Of a stretch of 64,000 nucleotides of DNA, positions 1 to 7,413 are shown piece by piece; the first letter of the stretch is position 1; every line of letters begins with the position of its first letter. The stretch covers positions 310,001-374,000 of the forward strand of contig JAXLYX010000008.1 of NCBI GenBank assembly GCA_046351215.1, written 5' to 3'. The position numbers and the translations under genes are program-made. The notes under the pieces were generated by a model. That model ran no database searches, was not told the origin of the DNA, and worked only from the letters and a program-made list of their open reading frames with translations. This stretch comes from JAXLYX01 sp046351215 (GTDB taxonomy: Bacteria > Myxococcota_A > Polyangia > Polyangiales > Houyiibacteriaceae).

Positions 1-71
1 AGCCGTGCGGGGTCGACCTGTGCCTCGAGCTCGGGTCTCGCGGGTGTCGGCGTCATCTCCCCATCATCACC

Positions 72-98
72 CCGGAGGCACCGAGGGGGTGTCTCCGG
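72..98. terminator. Hairpin, possible terminator
   Basis: An 11-bp stem, CCGGAGGCACC pairing with GGTGTCTCCGG through one G-T pair, closes on a 5-base GAGGG loop. It lies about 120 bases past the stop codon of the minus-strand iron-sulfur gene and could end that transcript or one entering from outside. There is no T-run, so rho-independent activity is uncertain. I see nothing else in the first 218 bases. Confidence 0.4.
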
Positions 99-218
99 AG
101 GAGGACGGATCGCTCCGTCGTCGGTCGAATCGAGCCTGGCATCGACTCGTGGGGGCCTCGGTCGTCCGCCGCACGTTCCAGGCCTTCTCGCCTCCCCGCT
201 CGACGCGCTCTCGGCGTG

Positions 219-1568
219 TCAGCGCGGGAAGCAGGAGGCGAAACGCGAGAGCAACGACCGATTGCCACGCAGCACGAGCCTCCGGGTCATCGCCGCGACG
301 AGTGGACTCCGCTTCTTCTCGAGGATCTCGATCCAGAGGCTTCCGGCGCATCCGACGAAGAGGTCGGCTTCGCCGACGAGCCCGGGCGTGACCTCGATCG
401 TCCCGTCGGCGATCCGGACGGTCGCCTGCGCCGAATCCTCGCCCGTGAAATCGAAGTGGTAGGTGGCGCTCCATCCGCGGGCCGGGCCGCGCTGGAACGA
501 GAGCGGCAGGGCGCGGAGGAAGCCGCGCGCGGAGCGGGCTCGGAGGCTCGAGCGCACGCGCCGGACCGTCTTGTGTGGGAAGCGCTTCGTCACGTACGCC
601 TCCGCGTCCGAACCGGGCACGACGTAGACCGGCTCTTCCTTCGCGGTCAGCGGCTTCACCACGCTGCGGAGGTAGTCGGAGCGGTTCGCGACGAAGGGGC
701 CGATCACGTCTTCGCCCGCGGGGCAGACCGCGAGACAATAGGCGGCCTTGTAGTTCGGCTTGTACGCGAGGCTCTGCCACATCGACGCGCTCTCGGACTG
801 CGAGACGCGATCCCGCAGGTCCGCGCGGTCGCGGCTGTCTGCGACCTCCTCGAGGAAGTCGGTGAAGCCGCTCATGAACTCGCGGTAGTTGTGGGTGTAG
901 CAGGCGGAGAAGCGGAAGGTTCCGTCGGGCTCGATCGCGCCGACCGGGCAGGCGGCGACGCAGAGCTTGCACGAGAGACAGGGGTCGAACTCGAGCTTCG
1001 GCGAGCTACCGCGCACCTCGGCGGTCGTCAGGACCGTGCCGAGGAGGATGAACGATCCGAAGCGCGGGTGGATGACGTTCCTGTGGATCCCCATCACGCC
1101 GAGTCCCGCGGCCTGCGCGACCTTCTTGTGCGAGACGATGAACGAGCGCTCCGGGAACGCGTCCATCTCCATCGGGAACGCCATCGCCGGGTTGATGCTG
1201 CGATGTCCGGACGCGGAGAGCGCGACCGCGATCGCACGGGCGATGGAATCCACGTCGTGCCCGGTGCGGTGGAACTCCAGGTTCGCGACGCTGCGCGACG
1301 GGCTGCGGACGTCGTCGGGATGCATTCGCACGACGATCGGAACGAGCGTTCGCACGCCTGGCAGCGCTCTCTCGACGTAGCTCCGCTCGTCGACCATCGC
1401 CGGGTCGTCGATCGACACGACTCCGACGTCGTCGGCGCCCGCTTCGAGCGCGATCTCGCGGACGCGGTCCAGTGTCAGAGGCTCGGCGGGAGCGGTGCGC
1501 CTCGCACGGGCGGCACGCGTCGTCGGGTGGTCGTCGAGGTCGGTGCTTCGGCGCGCGGGTTCGGTCAT
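219..1568 (-). CDS. 4Fe-4S ferredoxin-domain protein with C-terminal SCP2-like domain
   Basis: This 449-residue protein is probably cytoplasmic and redox-active. Cysteines C197, C200, C203 and C207 (CLSCKLCVAAC followed by P) form a 4Fe-4S ferredoxin motif, and a second CP-type motif (CLAVCPAG) lies near residue 275, as in epoxyqueuosine-reductase-like proteins. The last 80 residues resemble an SCP2 sterol-carrier fold (YHFDFTGEDSAQATV...). The N-terminal 190 residues have the QueG-like layout, but no corrinoid-binding signature is evident, so tRNA modification is not claimed. Start ATG has an AAGGAG ribosome site about 8 bases upstream. A TetR gene lies 83 bases upstream on the same strand, and both genes carry the same operator sequence, so TetR control is likely. 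The substrate is unknown. Confidence 0.85.
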   Translation of the reverse strand: MTEPARRSTDLDDHPTTRAARARRTAPAEPLTLDRVREIALEAGADDVGVVSIDDPAMVDERSYVERALPGVRTLVPIVVRMHPDDVRSPSRSVANLEFHRTGHDVDSIARAIAVALSASGHRSINPAMAFPMEMDAFPERSFIVSHKKVAQAAGLGVMGIHRNVIHPRFGSFILLGTVLTTAEVRGSSPKLEFDPCLSCKLCVAACPVGAIEPDGTFRFSACYTHNYREFMSGFTDFLEEVADSRDRADLRDRVSQSESASMWQSLAYKPNYKAAYCLAVCPAGEDVIGPFVANRSDYLRSVVKPLTAKEEPVYVVPGSDAEAYVTKRFPHKTVRRVRSSLRARSARGFLRALPLSFQRGPARGWSATYHFDFTGEDSAQATVRIADGTIEVTPGLVGEADLFVGCAGSLWIEILEKKRSPLVAAMTRRLVLRGNRSLLSRFASCFPR

Positions 1569-1588
1569 CGGGAGTCTCCTTCGCTTTT

Positions 1589-1611
1589 GAGATGATGAGC
1601 GTCATCCCATG
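1589..1611. promoter_or_regulatory. TetR operator copy A (upstream of ferredoxin-SCP2 gene)
   Basis: The core GATGAGCGTCATC is an imperfect dyad. The surrounding 23 bases match the reverse complement of 2228-2250 at 20 positions. The site lies 21 bases upstream of the ferredoxin-SCP2 start codon, between that gene and tetR, where a bound repressor would block transcription. Confidence 0.65.
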
Positions 1612-1651
1612 GGACGACGAGAAACGCGGCACCTCGGGAGGGCCGCGCGGA

Positions 1652-2230
1652 TCAGACCGCGGATTCCAGGAAACGTCGCGTCGCGGCGAGCACGCGGTCG
1701 GCGAGCGTCTCGTCGCGCAGCATGCGCGAGAGCACGAGCGCGCCGAGCATCGCCGACGCGATCGCGAGCGTGTCGTCGTGCAGGTCGGCGGCCGACCGCG
1801 TGCGGCCCGCGTGGGCGGCCTTTTCGACGCCGCGCAAGAAGCGCATCGCGATCGCATCGAAGGCGGCCTTCACGAGGGGCTCCTGCCGCGGCGCCTCGGT
1901 TCCGAGGGCGGCGAGGGCGCAGCCGAGCGCGGGATGCTTCCGGTGGTCGCGCGTCAGGTAGGCGTCGATCACGGCCGCGATCGGCTCGTCGCCCTTCGCT
2001 CCGGCGCCGAAGATTTTCGCCTCGGTCTCGTCGAATGCCGCCCGCAGGGCCTCGGCGACGAGCTCGTCGCGACTCTCGAAATGCCGGTAGAAGCCACCGT
2101 GCGTGAGGCCAGCGCGCTTCATGAGCGCCGGGATCGCGACGCCCGTGAGCCCGTTCGCCCGGAACGCACGGGCGGCCTGCGCGACGATCCGAGAGCGCAC
2201 CTCGGCTTTGTGCTCTTCCGTGTACCGCAT
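1652..2230 (-). CDS. TetR/AcrR family transcriptional regulator
   Basis: A 192-residue regulator. The N-terminal helix-turn-helix spans about residues 10-55 and includes GVAIPALMKRAGLTHGGFYR and HFESRDEL, the hallmark TetR recognition helix with its 'FYRHF' ending. The C-terminal 130 residues form the variable ligand-binding and dimerisation domain. The start chosen is MRYTEEHK, because the operator copy at 2228-2250 abuts this ATG and the longer reading has low-quality N-terminal sequence. A second operator copy before the downstream ferredoxin-SCP2 gene suggests it represses itself and that gene. The ligand is unknown. Confidence 0.92.
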   Translation of the reverse strand: MRYTEEHKAEVRSRIVAQAARAFRANGLTGVAIPALMKRAGLTHGGFYRHFESRDELVAEALRAAFDETEAKIFGAGAKGDEPIAAVIDAYLTRDHRKHPALGCALAALGTEAPRQEPLVKAAFDAIAMRFLRGVEKAAHAGRTRSAADLHDDTLAIASAMLGALVLSRMLRDETLADRVLAATRRFLESAV

Positions 2231-2250
2231 GGGATGACAGTCATCATCGC
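2228..2250. promoter_or_regulatory. TetR operator copy B (at tetR start)
   Basis: A perfect dyad GATGAC-A-GTCATC at 2233-2245 sits immediately upstream of, and partly overlaps, the tetR start codon. It matches the site at 1589-1611 in inverted orientation, as expected for an autoregulatory TetR operator. Confidence 0.7.
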
Positions 2251-2330
2251 AAGCGAGCCGCCTGCCGTCAAGCCCCAGCCCGCCGAGGCTCGTGGGCAGG
2301 CACGAGCGCCCTGCGGCTCGCCCGCCGCCC

Positions 2331-3146
2331 CTAGCCAGGTCCGTGCGGACTCCCGGATCGGTCCACTTCCCGCTCCGTGCCGCCCTCGTACACGCGCCGC
2401 AGGCCCTCGGGATCGAGCAGTGCGATGCGGCTGCGCTCCACGCCGACGAGGCCATCCTTGACCCAGGTGGCGAGCTGTCGGTTCACGCGCTCGCGCGAGG
2501 CGTCCACGATGGCCGCGAGGTCGTTCTGCGTCAGGGCGATCCGGATGCCGCGCATCAGGCGCCCGTCGGTGGTGCCGCCGACGTCCTCCGCGGCCTCGAC
2601 GAGGCGCTTCGCGAGGCGCTTCTCGAGATCGAGGAAGGCCCTGTCCTCGAGGCGCTCGGTGAGTCGTCGGAGCCTGCGGGCGACGACGGTCGTCAGCGTC
2701 CAACCGATGGTCGGGTACGTCGTCGCGAGCTCGACGAAGCTTGGTCGCTCGACGACGAGCAGACGCCCCGTGCCGACGGAGATCACGTCCGCCGAGCGAG
2801 CGCATCCATCGACCATCGAGACCTCGCCGAAGACGTCCGAGGGGCCCAGCACACTGAGCGTGACGCGACGCCCCGCGCGATCGGTCGCGGTCACCTGGTA
2901 GCGCCCGCGTTGGATCACGTAGAGCTGGTCCCCGATCGTGCCTCGCTCGAGGATCATCTCGCCCTTGGACGTCTCGACGAAGCGCCCGGGCGCCAGCATC
3001 CTCGAGAGGCCCGCTTCGTCGACTCCGTCGAAGAGGCGCACGTCCGCGAGCCACGAGCGGCTCGCCTCGCCGCGGCGGACCCGATCGCTCTTGGCGCTCG
3101 AGCCGAGGACGGCCCGCGCCGATGGAAGCTCCCTCCCCATCGTCAT
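2331..3146 (-). CDS. Crp/Fnr family transcriptional regulator
   Basis: A 271-residue one-component regulator. Residues about 35-150 form a cyclic-nucleotide-binding beta barrel (LFDGVDEAGLSRML, ERGTIGDQLYVIQRGRYQV, GPSDVFGEVSMVDG). After a dimer helix rich in Arg/Leu, residues about 200-255 form a winged helix with LTQNDLAAIVDASRERVNRQ. The barrel lacks the canonical RxS phosphate-binding arginine spacing, so cAMP binding is not assured, and there is no Fnr cysteine cluster. It is transcribed divergently from the oxidase subunit II gene 137 bases away and may regulate it; that is inference. A 25-residue N-terminal extension precedes the barrel. Confidence 0.9.
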   Translation of the reverse strand: MTMGRELPSARAVLGSSAKSDRVRRGEASRSWLADVRLFDGVDEAGLSRMLAPGRFVETSKGEMILERGTIGDQLYVIQRGRYQVTATDRAGRRVTLSVLGPSDVFGEVSMVDGCARSADVISVGTGRLLVVERPSFVELATTYPTIGWTLTTVVARRLRRLTERLEDRAFLDLEKRLAKRLVEAAEDVGGTTDGRLMRGIRIALTQNDLAAIVDASRERVNRQLATWVKDGLVGVERSRIALLDPEGLRRVYEGGTEREVDRSGSPHGPG

Positions 3147-3283
3147 CCTTCGGGGTGAGTCTACACGCTCGCCGGCGGGGAGGTGAGCGCGTTCTCGGGT
3201 CTCGGGCCGAGCACGGTGCGGGCCCGCCCCCGTTCGACCGATGGCTTCCCCAGGGGGCTGCCCCTAGCGTATGCAGCGTCAAG

Positions 3284-4324
3284 ATGTTCCCCCTGCTGCC
3301 AGCGGCGTTGTCGGAGCATGCGTCCGAGAGCGACGCGCTCTTCCAGGCGTTGCTCGGGGTGACCGCCGTCGGGGTCGCGCTCGCGTGGGGCTCCATCGCG
3401 TACGTGGTCGTCCGCCGTCGTCGTTCGCGCGTCGCGGCGACGCCCCCCGAGCGCGAGAGCCGGGTGCCGAACCTCGTCTTCCTCGCTCTCTTCGGGGCCG
3501 TCTGCGTCTTCTTCTTCCATCGGGGGTTCGCCGTCTTCCTCGATCGAAGGGTGGAGGCTCCGACGGATGCGTTCGTCGTGAAGGTGACGGCCTCGCGGTT
3601 CGAGTGGAAGCTCGAAGCCGAGGACGGCACGAGCTACGGCCCGAACACGATCGTCGTTCCGAGCGGAAGCCCCCTCCGGTTCGAGGTGACTTCGACCGAC
3701 GTGGTCCACACGTTCGTGATCCCCGAGCTGAGGGTGCGTGCGATGGCCGTGCCGGGCCACGTGGACTCGTTCGTCGTGACTCCGTCGCTCTGGGAAGGGG
3801 AACGTCACGACTTCGACTTCCACTGCGGGGAGTATTGCGGCACGGGCCATGCTGCGATGCGGGGCGTGATCCAGGTCGTCTCGCCCGCGGAGCACGAGCG
3901 ATCGCGCGCCGTGTGCCAACTCGACTCCTGCGCCGGGGTGCGTGAAGGTCCGGAGCGCGACGCCTGCCACGGTGAGCGTCTCTACGCGGGCTTCGGCTGC
4001 CGAGCCTGCCATTCCACGCGTCCAGGAGAAGACTGGCCGGGCCCGAGCCTCGCCGGGCTGTGGGGCTCGATGCAGCCGCTCGACAATGGGAGCGAGATCC
4101 GCGTGGACGTCGCCTACGTCCGCACGTCGATCCGCGAGCCCTCGCTCCACGTGGTCCGGGGCTATGGGAGCATCCAGATGCCTCCGTTCCGGATCAGCGA
4201 CGCGGACGTCGCTCGACTCGCGTACATGCGCACGTTGCCGGCGGCGGCGCCCGAGAGCGCGCCGCCGCAGCCGGAGCGTGGGTCGGCTTCACGGAGGCGA
4301 GCGCCGCGCGACGTGCGGCGATAG
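3284..4324 (+). CDS. Cytochrome c oxidase subunit II fused to cytochrome c (caa3-type), orphan
   Basis: A 346-residue membrane-anchored electron-transfer subunit. Two N-terminal membrane helices (about residues 20-40 and 60-85) are followed by the cupredoxin domain. The CuA centre is complete: the first His in DVVHTF, then C181-x-E183-x-C185-x3-H189-x2-M192. A fused class I cytochrome c domain has C239-x2-C242-H243 and a plausible Met ligand in the YGSIQMPPF stretch. Start MFPLLP was chosen because it places the first membrane helix near the N-terminus. No subunit I, III or heme-synthesis gene is adjacent, so the partner must be encoded elsewhere. The divergent Crp-family gene is a candidate regulator. 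Confidence 0.9.
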   Translation: MFPLLPAALSEHASESDALFQALLGVTAVGVALAWGSIAYVVVRRRRSRVAATPPERESRVPNLVFLALFGAVCVFFFHRGFAVFLDRRVEAPTDAFVVKVTASRFEWKLEAEDGTSYGPNTIVVPSGSPLRFEVTSTDVVHTFVIPELRVRAMAVPGHVDSFVVTPSLWEGERHDFDFHCGEYCGTGHAAMRGVIQVVSPAEHERSRAVCQLDSCAGVREGPERDACHGERLYAGFGCRACHSTRPGEDWPGPSLAGLWGSMQPLDNGSEIRVDVAYVRTSIREPSLHVVRGYGSIQMPPFRISDADVARLAYMRTLPAAAPESAPPQPERGSASRRRAPRDVRR

Positions 4325-4334
4325 CGTGTGCCCC

Positions 4335-5282
4335 CTACGGCAGCGGCTCCGGGCTCGCGCTCGGGCGCTGGAACCAACGCACCGTCTCGGCGAGCGCCTC
4401 GACGAAACGGGTCGGCGTCTGGCCGAGGACGGTGCGCGCGCGTTCGTCGCCGACGACGAAGGGCTTCTCGAACTCGTAGAGCATCTCGATCATCTCCCGC
4501 GCCTCGGGCGTGAAGAGACCCACGAGCTTCAGGACGAAGATCGGCGTGGCCGAGATGGGGACGGGTCGTCCGAGCAGCGTGGCGAGCTCGGAAGCGACCT
4601 CGCGTTGCGACCGGGGCGCATCGGACGGGACGTGCCAGACCTGCCCGTACGCGTCGGCCGAGAGCGCGACGCGCGCGAGGGTCTCGCCGGCGTCGAGCGT
4701 GTACGTCCACGTGTGGGGTGCGTCGAGATTGCCGAAGCCGCGCGGCGCCTTGCCCGCCACCGCGCGTCCGAACACCTCGTCGCCGAGCGACGCGGCACGC
4801 ATGCCCGGGCCGAAGAGATCGCTCGCACGCACGTGAGCGACGCGGAGCGCGCCCTTCGTGTGCAGCTCGCGGAGCTCGTCGACCATCTCGGCGCGGACCC
4901 GGCCCTTCGCCGAGCAAGGCGCGTGCGCGTGATCCTCGGCGAAGGGCTGCGAACCCGGTGCCCCGTACATGTACACGTTCTCGAAGCTCACGAGCGCGCC
5001 CGAGGCCGCGTGCGCGGCCGCGATCGCGGTCTTCTGCAGCGGAGGGAACTCCGTCGCCCAGCGATGGTAGGGCGCGTTCAGGCATTGGAGGATCACGTCG
5101 CGGCCCTCGCAGACGCGCGCGAGCGCTTCACTGTCGCGCACGTCGACCGCGTGATGCGTCACCCCTTCCGGCAGCCCCTGCGGTCGCTTACGGCTCACCA
5201 CCGCCACGTCTTCGCCTCGCCGGACGAGCGCGCGCATGGCGCTCCATCCGACGGGCCCCACCCCGAGGATCGTGTGTTTCAT
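4335..5282 (-). CDS. NAD(P)-dependent epimerase/dehydratase-like protein
   Basis: A 315-residue extended short-chain dehydrogenase. The N-terminal Rossmann motif is ILGVGPVGWSAMRAL, a variant of GxxGxxG. The middle has NVYMYGAPGSQPF, where the usual YxxxK is altered: a Tyr is present but the Lys is not obvious, so classical epimerase chemistry is doubtful. The C-terminal half contains the HTWTYTLDAG and WHVPSDAP stretches seen in NAD(P)-binding nucleoside-sugar-type proteins. It lies tail-to-tail with the oxidase gene, 10 bases apart. The substrate is not predictable. Confidence 0.82.
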   Translation of the reverse strand: MKHTILGVGPVGWSAMRALVRRGEDVAVVSRKRPQGLPEGVTHHAVDVRDSEALARVCEGRDVILQCLNAPYHRWATEFPPLQKTAIAAAHAASGALVSFENVYMYGAPGSQPFAEDHAHAPCSAKGRVRAEMVDELRELHTKGALRVAHVRASDLFGPGMRAASLGDEVFGRAVAGKAPRGFGNLDAPHTWTYTLDAGETLARVALSADAYGQVWHVPSDAPRSQREVASELATLLGRPVPISATPIFVLKLVGLFTPEAREMIEMLYEFEKPFVVGDERARTVLGQTPTRFVEALAETVRWFQRPSASPEPLP

Positions 5283-5336
5283 CGGGGCATCCTAGGCTCT
5301 GGGCGTGGGGGGCGAAAGCGCGACGTCTTCTCGCCT

Positions 5337-5900
5337 TCAGGAGAAGACGTCGACGAGCCTCGCTTCGCGACCGAGGGGCGAGGCCGGAGCATCGAGCAGG
5401 CGAGGCGAAGCTCCCTCGAAGCGCGACTCCGCGTCGTCCATCCCGGTGCAGCGGAGGATCTCGTCGACGCGGCGGAACGCGAGGGACGTGCCGATCACGA
5501 TCACGAGGACCGAGAGGATCACCCACGGCGCCACGTGCGGGTCGAGCACGAAGGGCGCCGCGCCGCCGAGGAGGACGGAGGCAGGAATCACCAAGGCGAC
5601 GAACCTTCGCCGACGCTCACGCTCCCACCGATGCGTCTCGCAGAGATGGATGTAGAGAGGATGCACCCGCGTCGAGAGGGGACCGAAGACGAAGTAGGCG
5701 ACGACGCCGAGGAGCGCCCAGAAGTAGACGTGGGGAGGGTGGTAGCGGAACGACTGGAATTCGGGCTTCCCGCTCGGCGGATTCCCACACTTCGCGCAGG
5801 CCTGGGGAAGCGCCATCGTCTCCCTCGGCACGACCAACGTGGAGCCTTCCATGCGTAGGCCGGTGGGCGCAGCGTCCGCGCGTGGGTCGGAGACGGACAT
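5337..5900 (-). CDS. Hypothetical membrane protein with N-terminal CxxC
   Basis: A 187-residue protein of unknown function. An N-terminal CAKCGNPP motif (about residues 35-42) could bind zinc. It is followed by two hydrophobic segments (HVYFWALLGVVAYFVFG and, after a basic RERRRRR loop, VALVIPASVLLGG), then a third (WVILSVLVIVIGTSLAF). The C-terminal 45 residues are polar. Neighbours share no obvious theme with it. Confidence 0.75.
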   Translation of the reverse strand: MSVSDPRADAAPTGLRMEGSTLVVPRETMALPQACAKCGNPPSGKPEFQSFRYHPPHVYFWALLGVVAYFVFGPLSTRVHPLYIHLCETHRWERERRRRFVALVIPASVLLGGAAPFVLDPHVAPWVILSVLVIVIGTSLAFRRVDEILRCTGMDDAESRFEGASPRLLDAPASPLGREARLVDVFS

Positions 5901-5985
5901 CGATCGTCATGTAGCACGGCTCCGCGCCCCGCTCCGCTCGGCACGGCCTGCGTGGGAGGAGCCTCGACGTGCGCCGTCGCGCCCC

Positions 5986-6549
5986 TCAACGATACCGTCC
6001 GCGCCCGTAGCCCGCCGGATCGCCGTTCGGGCCGCTGTCGCCGTCGCTGTAGCCGGTCTGGTTCACCATGCGCGCGGTTCCGCGGCCGTTGCCCGCGGTG
6101 TCCGCGTTCGGTCCGCTGTCGCGATCCGTCACGCCGCTCTGGTAGCCCGCGTAGCCGTGGTGACCTCGGCCCTGGCCCGGCGGATCCTGGACGCCGCCGG
6201 TGCCGTTGTCGCTGTCGGTGAGGCCGGTCTGCACGCCGCGCACGCCTCCGCGCCCGTAGCCTGCGGGATCGGCGTACTGGCCTCGATCTCCGTCGGTCAT
6301 GCCCGTCTGGTAGCGCTGGCCGGTGTACTGCGGTTGGACGTAGCCGGGCTGTTGGTAGTAGCCCGTCTGCCCGTAGTACGCGGGCTGCGCGTAACAGCCC
6401 GCGAGCTTCGTCGCGGAGCCGGCGATCGCCGCCGTGCCGACGAGCCGCAGCGCGGCGCGCCGCCCGAGAGCGCGGTCGGAGACGATCTCGGATTCCGTCA
6501 GGGTCTTCGCCTGCTTGCCACCGTGCTTGCGATCGTCGCCGTCTGCCAT
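5986..6549 (-). CDS. Exported lipoprotein-like protein with four Asp/Gly repeats
   Basis: A 187-residue protein. A twin-arginine LGRRAALRL precedes a hydrophobic stretch ending in KLAGC, so Tat export and lipidation at C52 are plausible. A Tyr/Gln-rich linker (residues 53-80) is followed by four imperfect repeats at about 82-101, 108-129, 138-157 and 165-184. Each reads TG-x-(T/S)-D-x-D-x-G, then Asp a few residues on, then G-x-G-R-G. The D-x-D-x-G-x3-D spacing resembles calcium-binding loops, but no known fold is assigned. The start MADGDD was chosen because upstream residues are compositionally unlike a protein and the gene is divergent from the ABC ATPase. Confidence 0.75.
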   Translation of the reverse strand: MADGDDRKHGGKQAKTLTESEIVSDRALGRRAALRLVGTAAIAGSATKLAGCYAQPAYYGQTGYYQQPGYVQPQYTGQRYQTGMTDGDRGQYADPAGYGRGGVRGVQTGLTDSDNGTGGVQDPPGQGRGHHGYAGYQSGVTDRDSGPNADTAGNGRGTARMVNQTGYSDGDSGPNGDPAGYGRGRYR

Positions 6550-6600
6550 CCTGCCCTCCCGCGATCTCGTCCGACGAAAGAGCGTACGGATGGGGCCGCG

Positions 6601-6634
6601 GGATCCCCACGGGGGATCCGCATCGTTGCGCAAC
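6601..6634. promoter_or_regulatory. Two palindromes in a divergent promoter region
   Basis: A perfect 8-bp inverted repeat GGATCCCC-acg-GGGGATCC (6601-6619) is followed 5 bases later by the 10-bp palindrome GTTGCGCAAC (6625-6634). Both lie between the divergent repeat lipoprotein (starts 6549) and ABC ATPase (starts 6682), a position typical of operators. The protein that would bind is unknown. Confidence 0.4.
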
Positions 6635-6681
6635 CGTAATCCGCGAGGGGCGGCTCGCGATCCTCGCGCTACGTTCCGCCC

Positions 6682-7413
6682 ATGGACCTCCGGCTCGAAT
6701 CGGTCTCCGTCTTCTTCCGCTCGGGGTGCGCGCTCGACGCCGTGAGCCTGACCTTCGACCGACCGGGCATCGTCGCCCTGGTCGGCGCGAACGGGGCTGG
6801 GAAAACGACCCTGCTCCGGGTCGCTTCCGGCTCGTTGGTCCCGCAGCTCGGCACCGTGCGCGTCGACGGCGAGGTGCTCGTGCGCGGCCGCGTGGATCTG
6901 CGCCGGAGGATCGCGTTCATGCCGGACTCCGCGATGCCCTATGGGCATTGGACGCCGTTGCGCTACGCGGCGAGCGTCCTCCGGCTCTACGAGGCCGACG
7001 GTCCGGGGGCCGAGAAGCGCGTTCTCGATCTCCTGCGCGCCTTCGGAGCGATCGAGTATGCCGAGCGTGCTCTCGGCGATCTCTCGCGCGGCGAGCTCTA
7101 CAAATCCTGCCTCGTCCCGCTCCTCGCCTCGGGCGCCCCGCTCGTGCTCCTCGACGAGCCCTTCGCCTCGGGCATGGACCCGCAGGGCATCGAGGCGCTC
7201 GAGAGCTGGGTCCGTGGCCATACGAAGAACGGGGGAACGGTCGTCTACTCGACGCAGTGGCTCGATCTCGCGGCGCGCTTCTCGGATCGCACTCTCGTCG
7301 TCGACCACGGACGCGTGAAGGCCTTCCTCGAGACTTCGGAGATCCCGACGCGGCTCGAAGGCAGCGATCCGATCTTCGACGCGCTCCGGCGCGAGGTGAA
7401 GGAGGCGTCGTGA
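6682..7413 (+). CDS. ABC transporter ATP-binding protein
   Basis: A 243-residue nucleotide-binding subunit. The Walker A GANGAGKTT is at residues 35-43, the ABC signature reads LSRGELYK near 130 (a variant of LSGGQ), and Walker B LVLLDEP is at 154-160, followed by a switch-type segment. The length and single domain fit an exporter-type or bacitracin/gliding-type ATPase. The gene overlaps the downstream membrane gene by 4 bases (GTGA), so the two are translationally coupled and almost certainly form one transporter. The cargo is not predictable. Confidence 0.92.
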   Translation: MDLRLESVSVFFRSGCALDAVSLTFDRPGIVALVGANGAGKTTLLRVASGSLVPQLGTVRVDGEVLVRGRVDLRRRIAFMPDSAMPYGHWTPLRYAASVLRLYEADGPGAEKRVLDLLRAFGAIEYAERALGDLSRGELYKSCLVPLLASGAPLVLLDEPFASGMDPQGIEALESWVRGHTKNGGTVVYSTQWLDLAARFSDRTLVVDHGRVKAFLETSEIPTRLEGSDPIFDALRREVKEAS

